Source of the DNA: Clostridia bacterium
Lineage (GTDB): Bacteria > Bacillota_A > Clostridia > Christensenellales > Aristaeellaceae
NCBI GenBank assembly: GCA_017412025.1
Contig: JAFQOY010000088.1
Location: 1 to 28,007 of the forward strand
Reading direction: 5' to 3'
DNA: 28,007 bases
Under the pieces are notes generated by a model, which was not told where the DNA came from, ran no database searches, and worked only from the letters and a program-made list of their open reading frames with translations. Of the stretch, positions 14,935 through 25,396 are shown piece by piece; position 1 is the first letter of the stretch, and each line of letters begins with the position of its first letter. The translations under genes were made by a program, and so were the position numbers.

Positions 14935-15039
14935 AAAAGAACGGGAAGAAAACGACGTGCATCTGCGTCTAATGATCAGAAGAAGGGATGAACCGATCGT
15001 TAACCCGCACGGACTGAAAACCAGTACAAGAGGTGAACA

Positions 15040-16203
15040 ATGAAAATGAGACGAATGGCAGCCGTACTTGCGGCGCTGGCTGTGCTTGTGCCCGCTGCAG
15101 CGCTGGCGCAGATTCACATGGATATTGAGCAGCATGGCGCGAGCCGGCTGGTGGTTTTCTCGGTGCATGCGGATATGCCGGAGGCGGCGCCGGGCAAGAC
15201 TGCGCCGATAGATCCTGTGCGCATGGCCGTTGAGATGCAAATTGAGGCGCGTTTTGAGCAGGAAAAGGCGAGGAGCGCTGCGGACAGAGCCGGAGCGCAT
15301 ATTGTGCAGGAGGGCAGCGTATATCAGGATGAGCGCCTGGTTTCCATGGCGCGCACCTGGAATGGCGAACAGGCGGGCGGGCTTGACGGCAGCTCCGCCG
15401 CGGCGCTGACGGTCAGCCTTGAGACGGGCATGGAGATCTACCTTGACGAGCTCTTTGACGATCCGCAGGCCGCCTTTGCACACATGGAGGAGATCATCGA
15501 TTCGCAGATCCTTGAATCCATGAGCGACTACATGGAATACGGCGATCTGCTGCCGATGCCCACGGACAGCTACAGTGTGAACGAGCTGGGGCTGACGGTC
15601 TATTATCCGCAGGACAGATACCGTTATTTCTCAGGCGAGAGCGGCAGTGTGACGTTTATGTGGCATGAAATTGCGGATTATATCGGGGAGAGCAGTCCGG
15701 TGTATGCACTCTCCAGGCCGCAGGAGGTGAACGTATCCAGGCTGCGCGGGGCGCTGGCGCATGGCGGCTTTGACGGCGTGCTGAATCTGAGACTTGGCAT
15801 GGAGCTTTCAAAGGTGAAGGGCGCTGTGCTGCTTGCCGATCCGGACTATACGACGGATGCGCTGGTCTATCCGCTTGAACGCATGCGCGGCTTTGCGGTA
15901 GAGATTCCGAAGTACGCCGAGACGAAGGAGGACGACACGCCTGTGTCCGCGCTGCGCGCATCCTGCATCAGCTATCATGGCCTGACGACCGGGAAGACCG
16001 GAATGGCCGACCTGTATGCAATATTCGGAGAGCCCGATGCGGCGCTGGTTTACGATAAGGACGCGGCGGCGGATGCGCTGCTTGAGCCGGGCGAGAGCCT
16101 GTTCTTTGAGGAGATGGGACGTGTGCTGCAGGCGCATTTTGACGAAGAGGGCCTGCTTGCCTGCGTGATTCTGCGCGATGCGCTGCCGCAGCAGCTGCCG
16201 TAA
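15040..16203 (+). CDS. Secreted protein with RsiV/PdaC-like (DUF3298) region
   Basis: 387 aa. A clear signal peptide with an ALA-Q cleavage site after residue 23. The region about 30-215 follows the DUF4163/DUF3298 pattern of RsiV and PdaC: ARTWNGEQAGGLDG, GMEIYLDELFDD, a helix with Glu/Ile, and ELGLTVYYPQDRY. The last about 150 residues look like two short repeats of the 'LGM...GEPD' kind (LGMELSKVKGAVLLADPDY and KTGMADLYAIFGEPDA), each followed by beta strands; this part is not recognised with certainty. There is no membrane anchor, so unlike RsiV it should be free or wall-associated. Function unknown. GAGG lies 6 nt before the ATG after TGAACA. Confidence 0.72.
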   Translation: MKMRRMAAVLAALAVLVPAAALAQIHMDIEQHGASRLVVFSVHADMPEAAPGKTAPIDPVRMAVEMQIEARFEQEKARSAADRAGAHIVQEGSVYQDERLVSMARTWNGEQAGGLDGSSAAALTVSLETGMEIYLDELFDDPQAAFAHMEEIIDSQILESMSDYMEYGDLLPMPTDSYSVNELGLTVYYPQDRYRYFSGESGSVTFMWHEIADYIGESSPVYALSRPQEVNVSRLRGALAHGGFDGVLNLRLGMELSKVKGAVLLADPDYTTDALVYPLERMRGFAVEIPKYAETKEDDTPVSALRASCISYHGLTTGKTGMADLYAIFGEPDAALVYDKDAAADALLEPGESLFFEEMGRVLQAHFDEEGLLACVILRDALPQQLP

Positions 16204-16218
16204 AGGAAAGCTTTACGG
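16198..16218. repeat. Perfect dyad over the stop codon of the secreted-protein gene
   Basis: CCGTAAAG (16198-16205), 5-nt spacer, CTTTACGG (16211-16218). No T tract follows on the plus strand (AAAAAGAAAAA), so it is not an ordinary terminator for the upstream gene. It overlaps the -35 of the putative ftsK promoter. Confidence 0.6.
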
Positions 16219-16240
16219 AAAAAGAAAAATGTGCTATAAT
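16212..16240 (+). promoter_or_regulatory. Putative sigma-A promoter of the ftsK-type gene
   Basis: TTTACG (16212-16217), 17-base spacer and a perfect TATAAT (16235-16240). Both hexamers touch flanking dyads, suggesting a controlled promoter. Confidence 0.5.
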
Positions 16241-16271
16241 AATCTGCCTGATTATACTCAGGCAGATTATT
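16238..16271. repeat. 14-bp perfect dyad at the ftsK promoter start site
   Basis: AATAATCTGCCTGA (16238-16251), loop TTATAC, TCAGGCAGATTATT (16258-16271). It overlaps the end of the -10 and the expected transcription start. As RNA it would be a strong stem but lacks a U tract; as DNA it has the look of an operator for a dimeric regulator. Confidence 0.7.
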
Positions 16272-16334
16272 GTATGTTGATTGACTGCCGGCTGCGAGGC
16301 CGGCGTTGCCATTTGAGGATGGGGAGGGACGGCC

Positions 16335-19559
<3,225 letters not shown>

Positions 19560-19581
19560 GGCAGAATTAATACAAGTCAGT

Positions 19582-19640
19582 CCCTCTGCTGTGAGGGGAA
19601 GCGCCCGGATGGGCGAGGCCGTTCCGCCTGCGGACGGAAC
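19582..19640 (+). promoter_or_regulatory. Three-hairpin leader before hisS
   Basis: Three consecutive perfect stems: CCCTC/GAGGG (19582-19586, 19593-19597), CGCCC/GGGCG (19602-19606, 19611-19615) and GTTCCG/CGGAAC (19621-19626, 19635-19640). No T tract follows and no T-box consensus is seen. It ends about 20 bases before the hisS start and may be a leader that controls expression or RNA stability. Confidence 0.5.
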
Positions 19641-19661
19641 TTATGAAAGGAAGAGATACCT

Positions 19662-20921
19662 ATGAAGTTCATCAAGACGCCCGTCAAGGGCATGTGCGAT
19701 ATGCTTCCCTCCGATATGCGCCTGCGCGAGCATGTGCTCTCCATGATCAAGAAGAGCTACGGCGCGTACGGCTTCATGCAGATTGAAACGCCGATCGTCG
19801 AGCACATTGAGAACCTGACCAGCAAGCAGGGCGGCGACAATGAGAAGCTGATTTTCAAGGTCATGAAGCGCGGCGCGGATCTGCAGCGCGCCATTGACAA
19901 GGGAACCGGCGAATATGCCGACAACGGCCTGCGCTATGACCTGACGCTGCCGCTGGCGCGCTACTACGCCTGCAACAGGGAGAAGCTGCCCGTGCCGTTC
20001 AAGGCGCTGCAGATGGGCAACGTCTACCGCGCGGACAACCCGCAGAAGGGCCGCTTCCGCCAGTTTGTGCAGTGTGATATCGACATCCTGGGCGACGACG
20101 GCAATCTGGCTGAGATTGAGCTGATCACGGCCACGGCTTCCATGCTCTCCCAGATCTTCAGCGAGGCAGGCATCACCGAATTCACCATTCACGTCAACGA
20201 CCGCCGCATCCTGAGCGCCGTCGCGCTGTGCGCGGGCTTTGCGGAGGAGCAGATTGGCTCCGTGCTGATCTCCCTTGACAAGTTTGACAAGATCGGCCTT
20301 GACGGCATCCAGAAGGAGATGCTGGAAAACGGCTATGACGCGGATGTGGTTGAAAAGTACCTGGCCGTCTACCGCGCGGTACGGGAAGGCATCACGATCG
20401 ACGAATTCTGCGCGGATATCGGCGAGGAATACCTGAGCGAAAAGGTCAGGAAGAATCTGGCGGACATCATTGGCTGCGTGGCGCCTGTGCTTGCGCAGGG
20501 CGTAAAGATCGTCTTTGATCCGACGCTGGTGCGCGGCATGGGCTATTACACCGGAACGATCTTTGAAATCACCATGGACGGCTATAACTTCTCCATCGCC
20601 GGCGGCGGCCGCTATGACAAGATGATCGGTAAGTTCTCCGGGCAGGATGTTCCGGCGTGCGGCTTTTCCATCGGCTTTGAGCGCATCGTCACCATCCTCA
20701 AGGAGAAGATGCAGGGCGAATACAAGCTCAAGGACGCCACCGCGTACCTGCTGGGCAATAAGGTATCCCTGGAGCGCAAGGTTGAGGTGCTGGCCGCCGC
20801 GCGCGGAATGCGCGCGCAGGGCGCCTGCGTGACGGTGATGCCGATGGCGAAAAACATCAAGCATCAGATTGAACTGCTGGAGGCCGAAGGCTACAGCCGG
20901 TTTGAAAAGATCTACGAGTGA
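19662..20921 (+). CDS. hisS: Histidine--tRNA ligase
   Basis: 419 aa class II aminoacyl-tRNA synthetase charging tRNA-His. Motif 1 region YGFMQIETPIVEH (about 36-48); motif 2 QMGNVYRADNPQKGRFRQFVQCDIDI; the histidine-specific motif RGMGYYTGTIFE (about 290-301); motif 3 ACGFSIGFERI (near 331-341). After motif 3 only about 78 residues remain, and the sequence ends in GYSRFEKIYE without the terminal strands of the usual anticodon-binding domain (the GEDE...VTVKDL segment). No continuation exists in another frame, so it is a genuine short form rather than an obvious frameshift; similar short HisRS proteins occur in some Clostridia as far as I recall. AAAGGAAGAG precedes the ATG. There is a structured leader and no aspS next to it. 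Confidence 0.92.
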   Translation: MKFIKTPVKGMCDMLPSDMRLREHVLSMIKKSYGAYGFMQIETPIVEHIENLTSKQGGDNEKLIFKVMKRGADLQRAIDKGTGEYADNGLRYDLTLPLARYYACNREKLPVPFKALQMGNVYRADNPQKGRFRQFVQCDIDILGDDGNLAEIELITATASMLSQIFSEAGITEFTIHVNDRRILSAVALCAGFAEEQIGSVLISLDKFDKIGLDGIQKEMLENGYDADVVEKYLAVYRAVREGITIDEFCADIGEEYLSEKVRKNLADIIGCVAPVLAQGVKIVFDPTLVRGMGYYTGTIFEITMDGYNFSIAGGGRYDKMIGKFSGQDVPACGFSIGFERIVTILKEKMQGEYKLKDATAYLLGNKVSLERKVEVLAAARGMRAQGACVTVMPMAKNIKHQIELLEAEGYSRFEKIYE

Positions 20922-20989
20922 TTTTGGGTTCATCATGCGTAAACGGAAACGGATTGCGTATGCTATGAGCGGGATAAAAGGAGCAGAGC

Positions 20990-21400
20990 ATGACCAACAA
21001 GGGAATTGTTACCGAGGTAAACGGCGAAATGCTGACCGTCGTATTTGAAAGGCATGAGGCGTGCGGCGACTGCCATGCGTGCATGCACGGCAGCACGGAC
21101 TGCGCCAAGCATACGATCAGCATCAGGGGCAAGGCGGATGTGGGCGATGAAATCGTCGTGGAGATGGACGAGTCCCATGTGATGGCGGCGTCTGCGGTGG
21201 CGTACATGATTCCGTTTGCAGGATTCATCATCGGCATCATGGGCGCATGGGCTCTGGGCTTTTCCGAGCCGCTGATGGCGCTTTGCGCCGTTGCGGGCAC
21301 GGCGGCAGCCTATGTGGTGATGCGCCTGCTGGATCCCGTCTTTTCCAGGGGACGCTGGGAGCAGAAGATTGTTTCCGTCACGAAACCGGAAAGCAAGTGA
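20990..21400 (+). CDS. RseC/MucC-family (SoxR-reducing) membrane protein
   Basis: 136 aa. A short N-terminal soluble domain (GIVTEVNGEMLTVVFER) leads to four Cys at 25, 28, 31 and 38 (CGDCHACMHGSTDC), then a beta stretch VGDEIVVEMDES and two membrane spans (about 64-84 and 87-104). This is the layout of RseC/MucC, which in Proteobacteria take part in SoxR reduction or sigma-E control and in other bacteria go with Rnf complexes. No rnf or sox genes lie here. A thioredoxin gene follows after 53 bases, which suggests a thiol-redox link, but that is inference. AAAAGGAGC precedes the ATG. Confidence 0.82.
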   Translation: MTNKGIVTEVNGEMLTVVFERHEACGDCHACMHGSTDCAKHTISIRGKADVGDEIVVEMDESHVMAASAVAYMIPFAGFIIGIMGAWALGFSEPLMALCAVAGTAAAYVVMRLLDPVFSRGRWEQKIVSVTKPESK

Positions 21401-21453
21401 GCGGCAGCCGTGCTGTTTTGACGGCTGCGGATAAAGAATGGGGAGGCAGAAAT

Positions 21454-21768
21454 ATGGCGATGCACCTGAATGGCGAGAACTTTGAAAAGACGATTGCGGG
21501 AGAGCAGCCCGTGCTCGTGGATTTCTGGGCGGCGTGGTGCGGCCCGTGCCGCATGATTGCGCCGGTGATTGAGGAGATTGCCGCAGAATTCGAGGGAAGG
21601 GCCGTCGTGGGCAAGGTGGACGTGGATGAAGAACCCGGCCTAGCGCAGCGCTATGGCGTGATGAGCATTCCCACGCTGGTGGTATTCAAGGGCGGCAGGG
21701 TGGTCGAGCAGGCGGTCGGCGCCCGCGGCAGGGCGGATGTGGCGGCAATGATCAGCCGCCATCTGTAA
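21454..21768 (+). CDS. trxA: Thioredoxin
   Basis: 104 aa, normal for TrxA. The active site WCGPC is at residues 28-32 in FWAAWCGPCRMIAPV, followed by the conserved cis-Pro segment SIPTLVVFKGG. Cytosolic disulfide reductant recycled by thioredoxin reductase; it may also supply electrons to the LMW-type arsenate reductase at the left edge of the window. GGGGAGGCAG precedes the ATG at 21454; the frame is open further upstream inside the RseC gene, but that part is shadow. Probably co-transcribed with the RseC-like gene and closed by a terminator. Confidence 0.95.
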   Translation: MAMHLNGENFEKTIAGEQPVLVDFWAAWCGPCRMIAPVIEEIAAEFEGRAVVGKVDVDEEPGLAQRYGVMSIPTLVVFKGGRVVEQAVGARGRADVAAMISRHL

Positions 21769-21791
21769 AACGGCATGCATCAATTCAAGCT

Positions 21792-21823
21792 GGGCGTCCG
21801 GAACTCCGGGCGCTTTCTTCTTT
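21792..21823 (+). terminator. Rho-independent terminator after trxA
   Basis: GCGTCCGG (21794-21801) pairs with CCGGGCGC (21806-21813), one G-T wobble, AACT loop, followed by TTTCTTCTTT. Confidence 0.75.
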
Positions 21824-21944
21824 GGGTGCGGGTTTTGCGGCGGCGGGACGAGTCTTTCTTTTTTGTCTTTGCGGCATGAGGCGCACGGACATGGAACCAG
21901 GGGAGATATTAACAAAATAATGACAGTATTTCATAAGTTTTTTC

Positions 21945-21973
21945 TTTAAAAAACGCGCGGTCTATGCTATAAT
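21945..21973 (+). promoter_or_regulatory. Sigma-A promoter of rnjA
   Basis: TTTAAA (21945-21950), 17-base spacer and perfect TATAAT (21968-21973) in an AT-rich block, about 130 bases before rnjA. Confidence 0.6.
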
Positions 21974-21988
21974 ATTTTTAATTATAAT

Positions 21989-22015
21989 CCGAAAACTGGG
22001 CGTATGGGTTTTCGG
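21989..22015 (+). promoter_or_regulatory. 5'-end hairpin in the rnjA leader
   Basis: CCGAAAAC (21989-21996) pairs with GTTTTCGG (22008-22015). With a transcription start near 21980 the stem would stand close to the 5' end of the mRNA, a position that often protects against 5'-end-dependent decay, including by RNase J itself. Confidence 0.45.
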
Positions 22016-22106
22016 GCAAACAGAAGATTTTAAAGGCGTCTGGCACGTTATGCAGCACGCTTTTGAATTGTTGTACATCAAAACGGCGAGAGGAGGATAG
22101 AGGGAC

Positions 22107-23759
22107 ATGGCGAAGCTGAGAATCATCCCGCTGGGCGGAATCGGCGAGATCGGCAAGAACATGACGGCCTTCGAATACGGCAATGACGTCATCGTGGTCG
22201 ACTGCGGTTCGATTTTTCCCAGACAGGATATGCTGGGTATCGACCTTGTGATTCCCGACATTACGTATCTGACAAATAACCGTGAGCGCGTGCGCGCATA
22301 TCTGTTTACGCACGGACATGAGGATCACATCGGCGCAGTGCCGTATGTATTCCCGCATGTGCCGGCGCCGGCTTATGGCACGAAGCTGACCTGCGCGCTC
22401 ATACAGGGTAAGCTGACCGAGCATAATATCAAGGGCATCCAGCTCAATGTGATCAAGCCGCGCGATACGGTGCAGATCGGCGAGTTTTCCGTGCAGTTCA
22501 TGAAGGTCAGCCACTCGATTGCGGGCGCGGTCGCGATGGCGATTACCTGCCCGGCGGGAACGGTCATCGTTACGGGCGATTTCAAAATCGACTATACGCC
22601 CATCGACGGAGAGGTGACCGATCTGGGCATGCTGGCCGCATGGGGCAATAAGGGTGTTCTGGCTCTGATGGCGGACTCCACCAATGTCGAGCGGCCTGGC
22701 TATACGATGAGCGAAAAGAAGATTGCGGAGACGTTCCACGGGCTGTTCAAGGATGCGAAGGGCCGCATCATCATCGCCATGTTTGCCTCCAATCTGCACC
22801 GCATTCAGCAGGTCGTGGATCTGTGTGTGGAATTCGGACGCAAGATATGCTTTGTCGGACGCAGCATGATCAATGTCACCAGGCTGGCGATGGAGATCGG
22901 AGAGCTGCGTATTCCCGAAGGCGTATACATTGAAATCAGCGATCTGGAGAACTGCAGCGACGATGAAATCGTCGTGCTGACGACGGGCAGCCAGGGCGAG
23001 CCGATGAGCGGACTGACGCGCATGGCCAACAGCGAGCGCCGCAGGCTTCAGATTGACGAGGGCGACACGGTCATCATTTCCGCGACGCCGATTCCCGGCA
23101 ACGAGATTATGGTTTCCCGCATCATCGACCAGCTTTATCGCTGCGGCGCGACGGTGATTTACAACCGGATTGCGGACGTGCACGTATCTGGCCACGCGTG
23201 CCAGGAGGAGCTCAAGCTCATTCAGGCGCTGGTGAGGCCAAAGTACTTTATCCCTGTGCACGGCGAATACCGCATGCTCAAGCGCCATGCGCAGATTGCG
23301 ATTCAGATGGGCATGCCGGAGGATCATGCGGTGATTCTCGAGCTTGGACAGGCGCTGGAGCTTTCCGAGGACGAGGCCAGCATCACCGGGCCGATTCCCA
23401 CGGGTTCGATCATGGTGGACGGCCTTGGCGTGGGAGACGTGGGCAATGTCGTGCTGCGCGACCGCAAGCACCTGTCGCAGGACGGCCTGATCATCGTCGT
23501 GGTCGGCGTGAGCAGGGAAACCGGGCAGCTTGTATCCGGACCGGAGCTGATTTCCAGAGGCTTTGTGTATGTGCGCGAAAATGAGGAACTGATCACCGGC
23601 GCGCGCAATGTGGCGCTTGACGTGCTCTCGCGCTACGACCGCATTGAGCAGAGCGACTGGACGAGCATCAAGAACGGCATCAAGGACGAGATGCACACGT
23701 ATCTGCTTGGACAGATCAAGCGCAATCCGATGATTCTGCCGATCATCATGGAAACCTGA
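22107..23759 (+). CDS. rnjA: Ribonuclease J
   Basis: 550 aa, the usual length. Metallo-beta-lactamase/beta-CASP nuclease with 5'-to-3' exonuclease and endonuclease activity in mRNA decay and rRNA maturation. PLGGIGEIGKN at 8-18; metal site HGHEDH (His69, His71, Asp73, His74); SHSIAGA and TGDFKID further metal and core motifs; the beta-CASP insertion from about 200 (MADSTNVERPGYTMSEK); VHVSGHACQEELK and PKYFIPVHGEYRML closing the active site; C-terminal domain after about 450. AGGAGG lies upstream of the ATG. It is followed 49 bases later by a YlbF-family gene. The lone copy in this window does not say whether a second paralogue (J2) exists. Confidence 0.96.
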   Translation: MAKLRIIPLGGIGEIGKNMTAFEYGNDVIVVDCGSIFPRQDMLGIDLVIPDITYLTNNRERVRAYLFTHGHEDHIGAVPYVFPHVPAPAYGTKLTCALIQGKLTEHNIKGIQLNVIKPRDTVQIGEFSVQFMKVSHSIAGAVAMAITCPAGTVIVTGDFKIDYTPIDGEVTDLGMLAAWGNKGVLALMADSTNVERPGYTMSEKKIAETFHGLFKDAKGRIIIAMFASNLHRIQQVVDLCVEFGRKICFVGRSMINVTRLAMEIGELRIPEGVYIEISDLENCSDDEIVVLTTGSQGEPMSGLTRMANSERRRLQIDEGDTVIISATPIPGNEIMVSRIIDQLYRCGATVIYNRIADVHVSGHACQEELKLIQALVRPKYFIPVHGEYRMLKRHAQIAIQMGMPEDHAVILELGQALELSEDEASITGPIPTGSIMVDGLGVGDVGNVVLRDRKHLSQDGLIIVVVGVSRETGQLVSGPELISRGFVYVRENEELITGARNVALDVLSRYDRIEQSDWTSIKNGIKDEMHTYLLGQIKRNPMILPIIMET

Positions 23760-23808
23760 GCGCAGCTTTTGCCGGGTGGAAGAAATCAATTCAGCGAGGT
23801 TGATACCG

Positions 23809-24162
23809 ATGAACATTTATGATACGGCGCACAGGCTTGCACAGGAAATCCGCGTCAGCGAGGAGTGCGTGCGCCTGCGTGAGCTGCGCGAGCGCGCCTA
23901 TGCGAACAACACCAACCGGGTGCTGCTTGACGAGTACAAGCGCCTCCAGGTGAAGCTGCAGATGAGCATGGTCGGCGCGGCGGGGCAGATGCCCAGCGAC
24001 GATATGCAGCGCTTTCAGCAGCTGGCGTCGCTGCTGTATATGAACAGCGATGTGCAGGCCTATCTGATGGCGGAGATGCAGATGCAGAAAACGCTGGCCG
24101 ACGTATTCAAGATCCTGACGGAGGCGGCGGGCGTGGCGTTTGATCTGCCGGAGAACGCATAA
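23809..24162 (+). CDS. YlbF-family regulator
   Basis: 117 aa, all-helical. The pattern MNIYDTAHRLAQEIRVSEECVRLRELRERAY ... LLDEYKRLQVKLQ ... YLMAEMQMQKTLADVFKIL is that of the Com_YlbF family. In Bacillus YlbF, YmcA and YaaT form a complex that acts with RNase Y on mRNA maturation and affects sporulation and competence. Here the gene sits between rnjA and mltG, which fits an RNA-processing role; which of the YlbF/YmcA types it is cannot be told. ATG 23809 is chosen (GAGG about 12 nt upstream); an in-frame GTG at 23776 would add 11 residues with no better ribosome site. Confidence 0.82.
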   Translation: MNIYDTAHRLAQEIRVSEECVRLRELRERAYANNTNRVLLDEYKRLQVKLQMSMVGAAGQMPSDDMQRFQQLASLLYMNSDVQAYLMAEMQMQKTLADVFKILTEAAGVAFDLPENA

Positions 24163-24177
24163 CTGGAGGACTGGAAT

Positions 24178-25371
24178 TTGGCGAAGAAAAAAAAGCGCGG
24201 TGCAGAAAGGCTCAGCGAACGCGAGCTTCATGAGCGCAGGCGCTACGGCTTCTTCTGGTATGACTGGATATGGAGGGTTGCCAGGCCCGTGCTGGTGTTC
24301 ATGGCGTCGTTCGTCATCGTCTGCGGCCTGGTTTATACGGGGTACAGGAGAATCGACGGCATGTTCTTTGCGCCGGTTGACGCGCAGGATACGTCTGTTG
24401 TAGAGTTTGAGGTGGCGTCGGGCAGTTCCCTTTCTTCCGTATCCAGAAAGCTGGAGGAAGCAGGCCTGATTCACAATCATACGGTTTTCAAGTACATGGC
24501 CGACTTTATGGGCATGGGCCAGAAGATCCAGAGCGGCGATTATGAGCTCAGCCGTTCGATGTCTGCGACGGATATCCTCGACCAGCTGATCTCCGGCGAC
24601 GGAAAACCGCTGACGACGCGGATTACCATCATTCCGGGATGGACTGTGGAGGACACGGCCGCCTACCTGGTCGAGCAGGATATTCTGCGCGATCAGGAGG
24701 AATTCCTTGCGCCATGCAGGACGGGCGAAGCGTACAGCGGCTATTATTTCATCGAGGAAATGATGAAGACGGGCGACGTATCCGACAGGAAATACGCGCT
24801 TGAAGGCTATCTGTCGCCCAATACCTATGAGATATATACCAGTTCCAGCGCCGATACGATCATCAAGCGCCTGCTCTCCCAGACGGAGGCGGCGTATCTG
24901 ATCAGCTATGACGAGCGCGCGCAGGAGCTGGGCATGACGATGGACGAGGTATTCACGCTCGCTTCCATGATCGAGAAGGAAGCCAAGACGGCGGACTTTG
25001 CGAAGGTCAGTGCGGTATTCCACAACAGGCTGAAAAAGAACATGACGCTGGGTTCCGACGTGACGGTTAAGTATGCGTCCGGCTCGGAGAAGATGTATCT
25101 CTCCTCGTCCGATCTTGATGTGGATTCTGCATACAACACCTATCTCCATAAGGGGCTTCCGGTCGGCCCGATCTGCAGTCCGTCGATGGATGCGGTTGTC
25201 GCGGCGCTGTATCCGGACGAGCAGTATGTGGCTCAGAAATACCTGTATTTCTGCTCGACGGATCCGGACTCGGGCGCGCTGCACTTCTCCCGGACGCAGG
25301 AGGAGCATGACGCGGCGGTTGCGATGTATCGCCCGCTGTGGGAGGAATACGACAGGAGCCGGGGACTGTAA
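24178..25371 (+). CDS. mltG: Endolytic murein transglycosylase MltG
   Basis: 397 aa starting at TTG with GGAGG 8 nt upstream. MltG cleaves nascent peptidoglycan strands in the membrane-proximal zone and sets glycan chain length. A basic cytosolic N-terminus (KKKKRG) leads to one membrane span (about 36-56). Next comes a LysM-like domain with EVASGSSLSSVSRKLEEAGLI, and then the YceG/MltG catalytic domain with EGYLSPNTYEIY, LASMIEKEAK carrying the catalytic Glu266, and GLPVGPICSPSMDAVVAALYP. It is followed after 25 bases by the U32 gene; in Bacillus the equivalent yrrL also precedes U32 genes, with yrrM between, which is missing here. Confidence 0.95.
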   Translation: MAKKKKRGAERLSERELHERRRYGFFWYDWIWRVARPVLVFMASFVIVCGLVYTGYRRIDGMFFAPVDAQDTSVVEFEVASGSSLSSVSRKLEEAGLIHNHTVFKYMADFMGMGQKIQSGDYELSRSMSATDILDQLISGDGKPLTTRITIIPGWTVEDTAAYLVEQDILRDQEEFLAPCRTGEAYSGYYFIEEMMKTGDVSDRKYALEGYLSPNTYEIYTSSSADTIIKRLLSQTEAAYLISYDERAQELGMTMDEVFTLASMIEKEAKTADFAKVSAVFHNRLKKNMTLGSDVTVKYASGSEKMYLSSSDLDVDSAYNTYLHKGLPVGPICSPSMDAVVAALYPDEQYVAQKYLYFCSTDPDSGALHFSRTQEEHDAAVAMYRPLWEEYDRSRGL

Positions 25372-25396
25372 AACCAACGAAGAAGGAATGAATCCC

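Larger units (their letters stand above)
21769..22106. other. Intergenic region between trxA and rnjA
   Basis: 338 bases without a gene. It holds the trxA terminator (21792-21823), an AT-rich promoter (21945-21973) and a leader of about 125 bases with one clear hairpin (21989-22015). A second TATAAT at 21983-21988 could be an alternative -10. Confidence 0.7.

Noticed and set aside
19560..19661. T-box riboswitch before hisS
   Set aside because: The stems are too short and the conserved T-box bulge sequence and terminator are absent.
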